NCBI GenBank assembly: GCA_027035735.1
Contig: JALVUH010000090.1
Location: 1 to 34,347, forward strand
Direction: 5' to 3'
DNA: 34,347 bases
From: Nautiliaceae bacterium
GTDB lineage: Bacteria > Campylobacterota > Campylobacteria > Campylobacterales > Nautiliaceae
Shown: positions 7,457 to 16,658 of the stretch, piece by piece
Position numbering within the stretch: the first letter of the stretch is position 1
Layout: every line of letters starts with the position of its first letter
Position numbers and translations under genes: made by a program
Notes under the pieces: generated by a model
Databases searched by the model: none
Told to the model about the DNA's origin: nothing
Seen by the model: only the letters and a program-made list of their open reading frames with translations

Positions 7457-9457
7457 ATGAATTATTTAGAAATAATTAAAAAAAATATAGATAAAATTGT
7501 AGATGAGTTACATGAAGAGCTAAAAAAAGATGCCTTAATACATCAATTTATTAATTCTGATTTTACTCTTGATAAACTTTTTGAAATTCAACATTTATTG
7601 GCAAAAGAGTATATTGAAGAGATAGAACAAAATAAAATAACAGAAGAGAAGCTTTTAGAATTTTATGGAAGAATTGATGTGGCATACCCAGTAATTTATA
7701 AATGTATGTCTAGTTTGAAAGTCAAAATTTTAACTTATCTTAATATGTATGATATTTCAAAAGAAGAAATTTTAGAATTTGGCAAAAAATTTGATTTGTT
7801 TAATAATTTGCTTGCAAAAATTTATATAAAAAAAGATATTCATATTTTACAAGATTTGAAAGATTCTCCTTTTAAGAAATATTTAATGTATAAAACTCAT
7901 ATAGAATGGTTAAATAAAATAATAAATGCTTTAGAAAATGATAATTTAAATTTATTTCCTTTAGTCAATGCAAAAAAATGTAAATTCAATAAAATTTTGA
8001 ATTACCCTGAAAGTTTGATGGTATGTATTGATATGAATAAGTGTTCTTATCTTCATGATTTGCATGAACTTCTTCATAAAAGTGCAAATTCTTTTTATCT
8101 TTTATACTTAAAAAAAGAGTATGTTCAAGCATATCTTGTTTTTAAAGAATTTAAAGAGCAAAGTTTAAAATTTATTGCAACAATAAATGAACTCTATTTT
8201 ATTGCATATTCTGATTTAGAAAGAGCTTTTTTTAATTTTTTGACATTGGTAAATGAACAAAAAAATTATTTTGTAAGTTTAATAGATTTTAAAAATTTAA
8301 AATCATTAAATAAAATTTATGGTAAAGATAATATTACAAAAGCTATAAATATAATTGAGCAAAAATTAAAAAAATATTTATTACCAAAACAAAGCAAATG
8401 TTTTTTTATAAGAGGAATTACTGCAAATTTTTATCTTTATGCAAGTGATATTTCTGAGGAAGAGTATAAAAATTTAATTTATGGAATTGAACTTCTTCTT
8501 AAAGAGGAAATAAGTATAGAAGATTTAAAAATAAAATTAGATTATGTAATAGCGTCATTAAAGATGAAAAAAGATGATTTATGTTTATCCTCTGATGACA
8601 TAGTTAAAGTTTTACTTTATTTAAAAGAGAAAACAAAAAAAGAAAATAAAAAATTATGTTTTATATTTGAAGATTCTCAAATAGAAGAAATTCGTAAATG
8701 GTTAAATCAAAAATATGACTTTAATTATATAGAACGTAAATTGAGAAATAAAGAATTAGATGTAGTTTTCCAGCCAATAATAAATACGCTTACAGATAAA
8801 TATGAGTTTTTTGAAACACTAGTAAGAATAAAAGAAGAAGATAAATTAATAAGTGCTGGTATTTTTATAGATAAAGTTTATGAAATGGGTAAAATTACAG
8901 AACTTGATTTAATAGTTTTGGAAAAGATTGAAGAGAAATTACATTTAATAAAACAATTAACTGATACAATTTTTGTAAATGTTAGTTTCATCTCTTTGCT
9001 TAATGAAAAATATATTCAAAAGTTTGAAAAAATTATTCAAAAAATCAATATTGTTTTAGAATTAACAGAGCAAAAAATGATAGAAAATTTAAATTTAGTA
9101 GAGAATTTACATAAAAAATATAATATTACTTTTGCAATAGACGATTTTGGAAGTGGATATTCTTCTTTAAAAACGGTAGTAGATTTAACAAGAGATAGAG
9201 TTATAAAATTTTTAAAAATAGATGGAACTTTAATTCAAAATATAGATAAAGATAAATATTTAAAAAAAGTAGCTAAAATAATTTCTGTACTTGGAAAAGA
9301 GATGAGTTTAAGAGTTATTGCAGAATTTGTAGAAAATGAAGAGGTATATAAAATTTTAAAAGAGATAGGAATTGATTTGTCACAAGGATATTATTTAGAA
9401 AAACCTCAAGAAATTGAGAATTTAATTGTTAAACAAGAAGGAATGCTTAATTTTTGA
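7457..9457 (+). CDS. EAL-domain c-di-GMP phosphodiesterase with helical N-terminal region and degenerate GGDEF domain
   Basis: EAL motifs FETLVR, NVS, LELTE, IDDFGSGYSSL, FLKIDG, IAEFVEN, SQGYYLEKP. Upstream LIDFKNLKSLNKIYG...FFIRGITANFYLY is GGDEF-like without the GGDEF signature. Confidence 0.85.
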   Translation: MNYLEIIKKNIDKIVDELHEELKKDALIHQFINSDFTLDKLFEIQHLLAKEYIEEIEQNKITEEKLLEFYGRIDVAYPVIYKCMSSLKVKILTYLNMYDISKEEILEFGKKFDLFNNLLAKIYIKKDIHILQDLKDSPFKKYLMYKTHIEWLNKIINALENDNLNLFPLVNAKKCKFNKILNYPESLMVCIDMNKCSYLHDLHELLHKSANSFYLLYLKKEYVQAYLVFKEFKEQSLKFIATINELYFIAYSDLERAFFNFLTLVNEQKNYFVSLIDFKNLKSLNKIYGKDNITKAINIIEQKLKKYLLPKQSKCFFIRGITANFYLYASDISEEEYKNLIYGIELLLKEEISIEDLKIKLDYVIASLKMKKDDLCLSSDDIVKVLLYLKEKTKKENKKLCFIFEDSQIEEIRKWLNQKYDFNYIERKLRNKELDVVFQPIINTLTDKYEFFETLVRIKEEDKLISAGIFIDKVYEMGKITELDLIVLEKIEEKLHLIKQLTDTIFVNVSFISLLNEKYIQKFEKIIQKINIVLELTEQKMIENLNLVENLHKKYNITFAIDDFGSGYSSLKTVVDLTRDRVIKFLKIDGTLIQNIDKDKYLKKVAKIISVLGKEMSLRVIAEFVENEEVYKILKEIGIDLSQGYYLEKPQEIENLIVKQEGMLNF

Positions 9458-9484
9458 TTTTAAGCAAAGAAATTTGTTTTAAAT

Positions 9485-9490
9485 TATAAT
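9485..9490 (+). promoter_or_regulatory. -10 element upstream of PAS-GAF-GGDEF-EAL gene
   Basis: AAATTATAATTAAAAAAAGG directly preceding RBS and ATG. Confidence 0.4.
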
Positions 9491-9507
9491 TAAAAAAAGG
9501 ACTTATA

Positions 9508-11709
9508 ATGGAAAATGTTGTAAATGATTTTTTATCAAAAGTTGGTATCTTAATTAGTGATAAAAATAAATTATTGGAAATTCAAAAATTAACTACTGAT
9601 TTAATTACAAAATGTGTAAAACTTTATGAATTAAGAGAAGGAATTATTTTACTTGATGAAAATAAAAAAATTGTTGAAGCAAATGAGATTATAAAAAATA
9701 ATTTTAATATTGAACCAAAATTAATAGTAGGAAAATATTTTTATGAATTATTTAAGCCAGAATTTAAAGATGTAATAGATAAATTTTTACAAAAAGCAGA
9801 AAATAGACATTACAATCAAAAATCAAAAATTTATATAAATTTAAATAATAAAGAGATTTTAGTAGATTTAAAAGCTGAAGAGATACATATAGATAATAAA
9901 AAATTTTATGTAGTATCAATAAGACAAAAGGAAGTAAATTCTATTGCTTATAAACTGAGCGTAATAGATGAAGAAGTTTCAAATGTAATTGTGAGAATTA
10001 AAGATTTTGAAAGTTTGATGAAAGAGATTTTAAGAATTTTTATTGAATCAAAACTTTTTGATTTTGGGTGGGTTGGAAAAATTGATTTGGATTTAAAGGA
10101 GATAGTTCCTGTAGTTACATTGGAAGAAAAGAAGATTGATATAGAATTTAAAAAACAGAGTTTTGATTTTAATTATTTTAAAGGTATTTTGGATTTGCTT
10201 ATAAAAGGTCAAGAAGTTATTATTGATGAAATTGAGTTTAGAGATAAAAAATATAAAAAATCTTTAATTTTTCCAATATATAAAAAATGGGAATTTAAAC
10301 ATGAAAATGAAATAGCTTATGCTACACTTTTTTATAGTGAAGATAATTTAAATTTTAATGATGAAGAACTGATTTATTTAAAAGAGATAATTTATAAGAT
10401 AAATGTAGCAATTACAGATATTTTCATAAAAGAAAAAGCAAATTTAATTATTTCAACTGATACATTAACGCTTCTTCCAAAAAGAGAGATTTTTATAAAA
10501 GAGGTTAAACAGCTTATAAAAGAAAAAACACCTTTTGCTATTGTAGTTATAGATATTGATAAATTAAAAAAAGTAAATGAAGTTTTGGGATTTTGGGCTG
10601 GGGATAAAGCTATTAAAAAGTTGGTTGAATTTTTAAAACAAAATTTGAAATTTGGATTTTTAGCAAGAATTGGAAGTGATGAATTTGGAGTTATTTTAAA
10701 AGGAAATAAAGAGAATATTTTTAAAAATTTAGAAAAAATTTTAAGTTTTAATGATGATATTGTTCAAATAAATGGAAGCGGAGTATATTTACCAATTAGT
10801 GTTGGAGTTGCATTTTATCCAGATGATGCTTTGAAAGAAGAAGATTTAATAATTTTAGCAGAAGAATCTTTAAGAAATGTTAAAAAAAGAGGAGGTAAAG
10901 GTATAGCATATGCTAATAAAAATTTAACTTTGCTTCCAAAAGATTATTTGGATATTGAAAAAGAACTTAAAGAAGCTATTGGTAAGAATGAATTTGTAAT
11001 GCATTATCAGCCAATTATTGATATAAAAAATAATAAAGTATGGGGGGTAGAAGCACTTCTTAGATGGAATTCTAAAAAAAGAGGACTTGTGCCACCTGGA
11101 AAATTTATTCCTATCTTAGAAGAGAGTGGACTTATTAATGAAGTTGGAGATGTAATTATTGAAAATGTCTTAAAAGATGCAAAAGAGTTTGAAGATAAAA
11201 ATTTGGTTTTTACTTTTTCTATGAATGTATCAGTAATTCAACTTTTAAGTCAAAATTTGGCATTAAAACTTATTAAAAAAATAGAAGAATATAATGTTAA
11301 AAAAGATAAAATAATAGTGGAAATAACAGAATCTGTTTTAATGGAGAATATTGATGTTATTTTACCTCAGATTGAACTTTTAAAAAATGAAGGTATTAAA
11401 ATAGAAATTGATGATTTTGGAACAGGTTATTCTTCACTTTCATATCTTAGAAAATTGCCTGTTAGTGCGTTAAAAATTGATAGGTCTTTTATAAAGGATG
11501 TTTTGGATGATGAAGAAGATAAAAATATAGTAAATGCAATTATTTCTATGGCAAAAGCCCTTCATAAAAAAACAATAGCCGAAGGAGTAGAAGATAAAGA
11601 AACTGTAGCATATCTTAAAGAGGCTGGAGTTGATTATATTCAAGGTTTTTATTTTGCAAAACCTATGCCAAAAGAGGCATTAAGAGAATATGTAGAGAAT
11701 TTTAGTTAA
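9508..11709 (+). CDS. PAS-GAF-like-GGDEF-EAL c-di-GMP signaling protein
   Basis: PAS-like IILLDENKKIVEANEI; GGDEF region VVIDIDKLKKVNEVLGFWAGD...ARIGSDEF; EAL region [41 protein letters not shown]. Confidence 0.93.
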   Translation: MENVVNDFLSKVGILISDKNKLLEIQKLTTDLITKCVKLYELREGIILLDENKKIVEANEIIKNNFNIEPKLIVGKYFYELFKPEFKDVIDKFLQKAENRHYNQKSKIYINLNNKEILVDLKAEEIHIDNKKFYVVSIRQKEVNSIAYKLSVIDEEVSNVIVRIKDFESLMKEILRIFIESKLFDFGWVGKIDLDLKEIVPVVTLEEKKIDIEFKKQSFDFNYFKGILDLLIKGQEVIIDEIEFRDKKYKKSLIFPIYKKWEFKHENEIAYATLFYSEDNLNFNDEELIYLKEIIYKINVAITDIFIKEKANLIISTDTLTLLPKREIFIKEVKQLIKEKTPFAIVVIDIDKLKKVNEVLGFWAGDKAIKKLVEFLKQNLKFGFLARIGSDEFGVILKGNKENIFKNLEKILSFNDDIVQINGSGVYLPISVGVAFYPDDALKEEDLIILAEESLRNVKKRGGKGIAYANKNLTLLPKDYLDIEKELKEAIGKNEFVMHYQPIIDIKNNKVWGVEALLRWNSKKRGLVPPGKFIPILEESGLINEVGDVIIENVLKDAKEFEDKNLVFTFSMNVSVIQLLSQNLALKLIKKIEEYNVKKDKIIVEITESVLMENIDVILPQIELLKNEGIKIEIDDFGTGYSSLSYLRKLPVSALKIDRSFIKDVLDDEEDKNIVNAIISMAKALHKKTIAEGVEDKETVAYLKEAGVDYIQGFYFAKPMPKEALREYVENFS

Positions 11710-13252
11710 TTTTTGTAAATGTATGATGCAAGAAGGCATGGTCGCTTTCAGGATAATCCAACCTAAAATGAGCTCCTCTGCTTTCTTCTCTATCAAGAGC
11801 TGCTTTTGTAACTGCTTGTGCAATATCAAGTCCATTTAATGCTTCAAGTTTTTCTATAAGGCTTGAATCTTCATCGTTTATGTCAAGTTTTTTGAGAGTA
11901 TTTATTTTATTTAAAGCTTTTTTAAGAGTGTATCCATTTCTAATAATTCCTACTTTTTGATAGAGTATTTCGCCAAGTTGATGTTTTATCTCTTTTGCGT
12001 TTATTTTGGTATTTTTTAATTTTTCTATTAATTCTTTATCTTTTTCAATATCTTCATCTTTAATATCTATAAATTCTTTATTTCTATGTGAATATTTTAC
12101 CGCTTGATAACCTGCTATTTTTCCAAATACCGCACCTTCACTTAAAGAGTTCCCACCAAGTCTATTAGCTCCATTTACTCCATTGTTTCCTGCTTCTCCG
12201 GCATAAAAAAGTCCTTCAATGTCAGTTTTGCCATAAGTATCTGTTTTAATACCTCCCATTGTATAATGTGCTAAAGGATTAATTGGAATTGGTTCTTTTG
12301 TAATATCTATTCCTTTTAGAGATTTTACCCTTTTTTTAAGATTTATAAGTTTTGTATTTATTATCTCTTCTGGAATATCAGTCAAATCAAGATATACTTC
12401 TTTTCCTTTTTGTATTTGCTTCAAAATAGCTCTTGCTACAAAATCTCTTGTATTAAGTTCATCAACAAATTCTTTTCCATCACTATTTATAAGTCTTCCG
12501 CCTTCTGCTCTAGCAGCTTCTGATATTAAAAAATTACTTCCTTTCAGGCCTGTTGGATGAAATTGTACAAATTCCATATCCATACCTTCTAAGCCTACTC
12601 TAAGTCCCATTGCTATACCATCACCTGTAGCATCCGAAACATTTGTCGTATAACCTTTATAAAGTCCTGCATATCCTCCTGTTGCTACTATAACGGATTT
12701 TGCTTGGATAAATTTTATTTCTTGTGTAGTCTCATCTAAAAATGTTGCTCCAGCTATTTTTTCATCATTTACTAATAAATTTAGAGCAAAATGATTTTTG
12801 ATAGTAGTTATGTTTAATTCTTTAAGAGCTTTATTTAATGCTTTCATTATAGCAGGTCCTGTAGCATCTGCTGCATAGCATGTTCTTTTATATTTTGTTC
12901 CACCAAATGGTCTTTGAGCGAGTCTTCCATCAGGTAGAGTAGTAAAAGGTACTTTAAAGTGTCTATGAAGTTCTCTTACTACTTGAGGAGCTTGTTCACA
13001 AAAAATTCTAACAGCCTCTTCTTCTGCTAGTCCAACTCCTGATTTTAAAGTATCTTCTATATGATGTTCAATAGAATCTCCATCTCCCATATTGTTAAGT
13101 GCTGCATTTATTCCGCCTTTTGCCATAAAAGAGTTATTTGCAAGAGGAGATTTTTTCATTACAATTGCTACATTGCTTCCAAGCTCTTTTGCTTCAATAG
13201 CTGCCATCATACCGGCTATTCCACTTCCAATTACTAAAATATCTACTTTCAT
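11702..13252 (-). CDS. SdhA/FrdA-superfamily FAD-binding flavoprotein (stand-alone)
   Basis: VIGSGIAGMMAAIEA, QRPFGGTKYKRTCYAADATG, FVQFHPTGL, AARAEGGRLIN, RDFVARAI, HYTMGGIKTD, GANRLGGNSLSE; no adjacent Fe-S or membrane anchor subunit. Confidence 0.85.
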   Translation of the reverse strand: MKVDILVIGSGIAGMMAAIEAKELGSNVAIVMKKSPLANNSFMAKGGINAALNNMGDGDSIEHHIEDTLKSGVGLAEEEAVRIFCEQAPQVVRELHRHFKVPFTTLPDGRLAQRPFGGTKYKRTCYAADATGPAIMKALNKALKELNITTIKNHFALNLLVNDEKIAGATFLDETTQEIKFIQAKSVIVATGGYAGLYKGYTTNVSDATGDGIAMGLRVGLEGMDMEFVQFHPTGLKGSNFLISEAARAEGGRLINSDGKEFVDELNTRDFVARAILKQIQKGKEVYLDLTDIPEEIINTKLINLKKRVKSLKGIDITKEPIPINPLAHYTMGGIKTDTYGKTDIEGLFYAGEAGNNGVNGANRLGGNSLSEGAVFGKIAGYQAVKYSHRNKEFIDIKDEDIEKDKELIEKLKNTKINAKEIKHQLGEILYQKVGIIRNGYTLKKALNKINTLKKLDINDEDSSLIEKLEALNGLDIAQAVTKAALDREESRGAHFRLDYPESDHAFLHHTFTKIN

Positions 13253-13260
13253 TTAATGCC

Positions 13261-13284
13261 TTTTTGATATAATTGTATCAAAAA
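13261..13284. promoter_or_regulatory. Palindromic divergent promoter (overlapping -10 boxes on both strands)
   Basis: TTTTTGATATAATTGTATCAAAAA pairs with its reverse complement at 22/24 positions; + strand TATAAT at 13268-13273, - strand TACAAT at 13277-13272. Confidence 0.55.
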
Positions 13285-13293
13285 AGGAAATTA

Positions 13294-13932
13294 ATGAGGA
13301 TAATTTTTGTCTTATTATTTGCAATATTTGCAAATGCTGCGTATATAGCAAATATAACTTCAGTAAATGGATTAAATATCGGATTAAATAAAAATATTCA
13401 AAAAGGTGTTAGCGGAATAGTTTTGTGTCCGTATGAAAATGAAAATATAATTTGTGCAAGAGCTATATCATTTGGGGATTATGCAAAACTTTATGCTTAT
13501 AGTGATTTGAAAAATGAGGCATTTGCATTGCCTCTTGTTTATCCTAAAAAAGGAGATAAAGTAATTTTTGGAAAAGATTATGGTAGAATAATGATAATTG
13601 CTCCAAATCAAGCTGATTATTTAAGATTAAAAAATAGATTTAAAGATTTTACCATTATACCAGTGGATGTTTTTGCAGCTTTTTTAAAAGATTTACCAAA
13701 AAGATCTGATTTTATTAATTTTGCCAGAAAATTGAATATAGGGCTTTATATATTTGCTTTAGGAGATAAAATTTATTATGTAGATTCATTTAGTTTTTAT
13801 GTAATAGGTAAAGAGAGTTTCAAATTAAATAAAAAGTTCAAAATACCATTTTATTCATCTTATAATTTTCATTTAAAAGCAAAAAATATAATAAATTATT
13901 ATAAAAAAATGTTAAGGGGTCTTAATGATTGA
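13294..13932 (+). CDS. Secreted protein resembling the plasminogen-binding protein PgbA N-terminal domain
   Basis: ATG at 13294 with RBS AAAAGGA (the track's 13273 start is TTG inside the promoter). Signal peptide MRIIFVLLFAIFANA; GVSGIVLCPYEN..ICARA...LPLVYPKKGDKVIFGKDYGRIMIIAPNQ..Y...IIPVDVFAAFL resembles PgbA-N as I remember it. Confidence 0.65.
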   Translation: MRIIFVLLFAIFANAAYIANITSVNGLNIGLNKNIQKGVSGIVLCPYENENIICARAISFGDYAKLYAYSDLKNEAFALPLVYPKKGDKVIFGKDYGRIMIIAPNQADYLRLKNRFKDFTIIPVDVFAAFLKDLPKRSDFINFARKLNIGLYIFALGDKIYYVDSFSFYVIGKESFKLNKKFKIPFYSSYNFHLKAKNIINYYKKMLRGLND

Positions 13933-15307
13933 TAATAAGCATATAGAGGCTTTAAAAAAAATAGTAGGTGAAAATGATATTAAAACAGATAAAATTCATC
14001 TAAGAGCATACTCTTATGATGCAACAAAAGAACATTTTTATCCTGATGCAGTAGTTTTTCCAGAAAATGAAGAAGAAGTTAGTAAGATTTTAAAATATTG
14101 TAATGATAATAAAATTGCAATAATCCCAAGAGGAGCTGGGAGTGGATTTACAGGAGGAGCATTGCCTGTAAATGGTGGAATAGTATTAGCAGTTGAAAAA
14201 TACATGAATAAAATTCTTGAAATTGATGAAAAAGATATGGTTGCAGTAGTTCAACCAGGTGTTGTTAATGCTTATCTTCAAAAAGAAGTAGAAAAAAGAG
14301 GGCTTTTTTATCCACCAGATCCTGCTAGTATGGATTATTCTACAATAGGTGGAAATGTAGCAGAAAATGCAGGAGGTATGAGAGCAGCAAAATATGGGCT
14401 TACAAAAGATTATGTAATGAGTTTAAGAGCTGTGCTTCCAAATGGAGACATAATTAGAGCTGGAAAAAGAACAATTAAAGATGTAGCAGGATATAATGTA
14501 GCTGGGATTTTGATAGCAAGTGAAGGGACTTTAGCTGTTATTACTGAAATTACTCTAAAACTTCTTCCAAAACCAAAGCTTAAAAAAACATATATGGGTA
14601 TTTTTGAAAATGTTGAAGATGCTATGAATGCAGTTTATAAATCTCTTGCAAGTGGCGCTATGCCTGTTGCAATGGAGTTTATGGATTCTTTAGTTGTGAA
14701 AGCTTTAAAAGAAAAATTAGGAGTTAATTTACCTGATTGGGCTGGGGCTTTATTAATAGGTGATGTTGATGGAAATGTAGAAGAAGAGATTGATTATCAG
14801 CTTGGGATTTTAGAAAAATCTTTTAAAGAGAATGGATGTAAAGAGTTTGTTGCAACTGCAGATGAAGAAAAATCTAAAGAGATTTGGTTTGCAAGAAGAA
14901 ATGCTAGCCAATCAATTACTATTTATGGAAGTAAAAAAATCAATGAAGATATTTCAGTTCCTAGAAGTAAATTACCAGATGCTCTTAGAGAAATTAATAA
15001 AATTGGCGAAAAATATGGACTTGTAGTGCCTTGCTTTGGACATGCAGGTGATGGAAATATACATGTAAATGTAATGGTAGATGGAAATAACCCTGAAGAG
15101 ATTGAAAAAGGTTATAAAGCAGTAGAAGAGATTTTCAAATTAGTTGTTGATATGGGAGGAACATTAAGTGGAGAGCATGGAATAGGGCTTAGCAAAGCTC
15201 CATTTATGAAAATTGCGTTTAGCGAAGCTGAGCTTAATTTGTTTAAAAGAATAAAAGAGGCTTTTGACCCAAATGGAATCCTTAATCCTGGTAAAATGGG
15301 GATATGA
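13925..15307 (+). CDS. glcD: FAD-binding 2-hydroxyacid oxidase, GlcD-like
   Basis: IPRGAGSGFTGGALPVNGGIVLAVE, DPASMDYSTIGGNVAENAGGMRAAKYG, FGHAGDGNIHVN, GTLSGEHGIGLSKAPFM. Confidence 0.9.
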   Translation: MIDNKHIEALKKIVGENDIKTDKIHLRAYSYDATKEHFYPDAVVFPENEEEVSKILKYCNDNKIAIIPRGAGSGFTGGALPVNGGIVLAVEKYMNKILEIDEKDMVAVVQPGVVNAYLQKEVEKRGLFYPPDPASMDYSTIGGNVAENAGGMRAAKYGLTKDYVMSLRAVLPNGDIIRAGKRTIKDVAGYNVAGILIASEGTLAVITEITLKLLPKPKLKKTYMGIFENVEDAMNAVYKSLASGAMPVAMEFMDSLVVKALKEKLGVNLPDWAGALLIGDVDGNVEEEIDYQLGILEKSFKENGCKEFVATADEEKSKEIWFARRNASQSITIYGSKKINEDISVPRSKLPDALREINKIGEKYGLVVPCFGHAGDGNIHVNVMVDGNNPEEIEKGYKAVEEIFKLVVDMGGTLSGEHGIGLSKAPFMKIAFSEAELNLFKRIKEAFDPNGILNPGKMGI

Positions 15308-16065
15308 TGAGAGTATGTACATTTAATGTAAATTCAATAAGAAGTAGGTTAGAAATTGTTCAAAATTTAGTTAAAGAATATGATATTGATGTTTTGTGTA
15401 TGCAAGAGATAAAAGTTGAAAATAAAGATTTTCCTTTGATTGATAGTGATTTTGAGTGTATTGTTCATGGTCAAAAAAGATTAAATGGAGTTGCTACATG
15501 TTCAAAGTATCCAATTGAAAAATATCAAAAAGGATTTGATGGAGAACTTAGTGAAGCAAGATTTATTTATACTTTAATTAATGAAATTCATATTATAAAT
15601 ATTTATGCTCCTCTTGGAGATAATTATGGAGAAAGGTTTGAGTATAAAATATATTTTTATGATAAGTTGTTTGAATATCTAAAAAGATTTGATTTAGAAA
15701 ATGAAAAAGTTTTAATTTGTGGGGATTTTAATATTTCTCATACAGAACTTGATGTATGGGATGAAGAAATTTGGGAAGGAGAAGTTACTCACTTACCAGA
15801 AGAGAGAGCAATTTTATCTAAATTTCTTGAAATTGGTTTTATTGATATAATTAGAGAAAAATTTAAAAATGAAAAAGTATTTACATTTTATGATTACAGA
15901 GGTGCAGCTGTTTATAAAAATGAAGGTTTAAGACTTGATTATATTTTAGTTACTAAGCCTCTTTTTGAAAAATTTAAAGATGTAGAAATTTTAACATCTA
16001 TTAGAAGAAAAAGAAAACCAACACCTTCAGACCATGTTCCAGTAATTGCAGAATTTGATATATAA
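15304..16065 (+). CDS. xth: Exodeoxyribonuclease III
   Basis: FNVNSIRSRL, MQEIKVE, GDFNISHTELD, RLDYILVT, PSDHVPVIAEF; start may be 15304 or 15307. Confidence 0.93.
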   Translation: MMRVCTFNVNSIRSRLEIVQNLVKEYDIDVLCMQEIKVENKDFPLIDSDFECIVHGQKRLNGVATCSKYPIEKYQKGFDGELSEARFIYTLINEIHIINIYAPLGDNYGERFEYKIYFYDKLFEYLKRFDLENEKVLICGDFNISHTELDVWDEEIWEGEVTHLPEERAILSKFLEIGFIDIIREKFKNEKVFTFYDYRGAAVYKNEGLRLDYILVTKPLFEKFKDVEILTSIRRKRKPTPSDHVPVIAEFDI

Positions 16066-16073
16066 GGATTGTT

Positions 16074-16652
16074 ATGTTTCATCATTTACTTGAGATGTTA
16101 ATTCATTTTGTGGATTCTATAGGATATTTTGGAGTTTATCTTTATATGGTGATGGTAGGTACCTTTATACCTGTTCCAAGTGAACTTGTTTTATTACCTG
16201 CTGGATATTTGGCTGCTAAGGGAGAGAAAAGTTTATTGCTTTTATGGATTTGTGGAGCTTTAGGTTCTTTAACAGGAGCTTTGATTAATTATTTTTTAGC
16301 TAAATTTTTAGTAAATAAATTTTTAAAAGATAAACCAGTAATTAAAAAAGTAAATAAATTTTGGGCTGAGCATGGGAAAATTTCGGCATTTTTAGCTCCT
16401 TTAACGCCAGGTCTTGGACAATATATCTCTATCCCAGCAGGACTTTCTCATATGCCTCTTCGTTGGTTTATACCTCTTACATTTAGTGCAAATTTAATAT
16501 GGGTAGGATTTATGCTGATGGTGGGATATCTATTTGGAACAGGTGAAAAAGCTCATAAAGAAGCTGTATTTGGAAGTTTAGTTTTACTTGGAGGAGTGAT
16601 TATTATAGCAAGTATTTATGTTTTTAGGGAATTAAAAAGAGAAAAAGTTTAA
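16074..16652 (+). CDS. DedA family membrane protein
   Basis: GTFIPVPSELVLLPAGYLA, GALINYFLAKFL, PLTPGLGQYISIPAGLSHMPLRWF. Confidence 0.88.
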   Translation: MFHHLLEMLIHFVDSIGYFGVYLYMVMVGTFIPVPSELVLLPAGYLAAKGEKSLLLLWICGALGSLTGALINYFLAKFLVNKFLKDKPVIKKVNKFWAEHGKISAFLAPLTPGLGQYISIPAGLSHMPLRWFIPLTFSANLIWVGFMLMVGYLFGTGEKAHKEAVFGSLVLLGGVIIIASIYVFRELKREKV

Positions 16653-16658
16653 ACTTTT
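16643..16658. other. Perfect 16-bp palindrome at convergent stop codons
   Basis: AAAAGTTTAAACTTTT; the overlapping stops of both genes lie in its centre. Confidence 0.6.

Noticed and set aside
9458-9507. Possible terminator AAGCAAAGAAATTTGTTT after the EAL gene
   Set aside because: The stem is only about 4 bp and AT-rich; not convincing.
11042-11047. G6 tract inside a GGDEF-EAL gene as a possible phase-variable switch
   Set aside because: Too short for the slippage typical of Campylobacterota contingency loci; it encodes the normal residues before EALLRW and the frame is intact.
13273-13293. TTG-initiated N-terminal extension of the PgbA-like ORF
   Set aside because: It runs through the promoter palindrome; ATG at 13294 has a proper RBS and gives a clean signal peptide.
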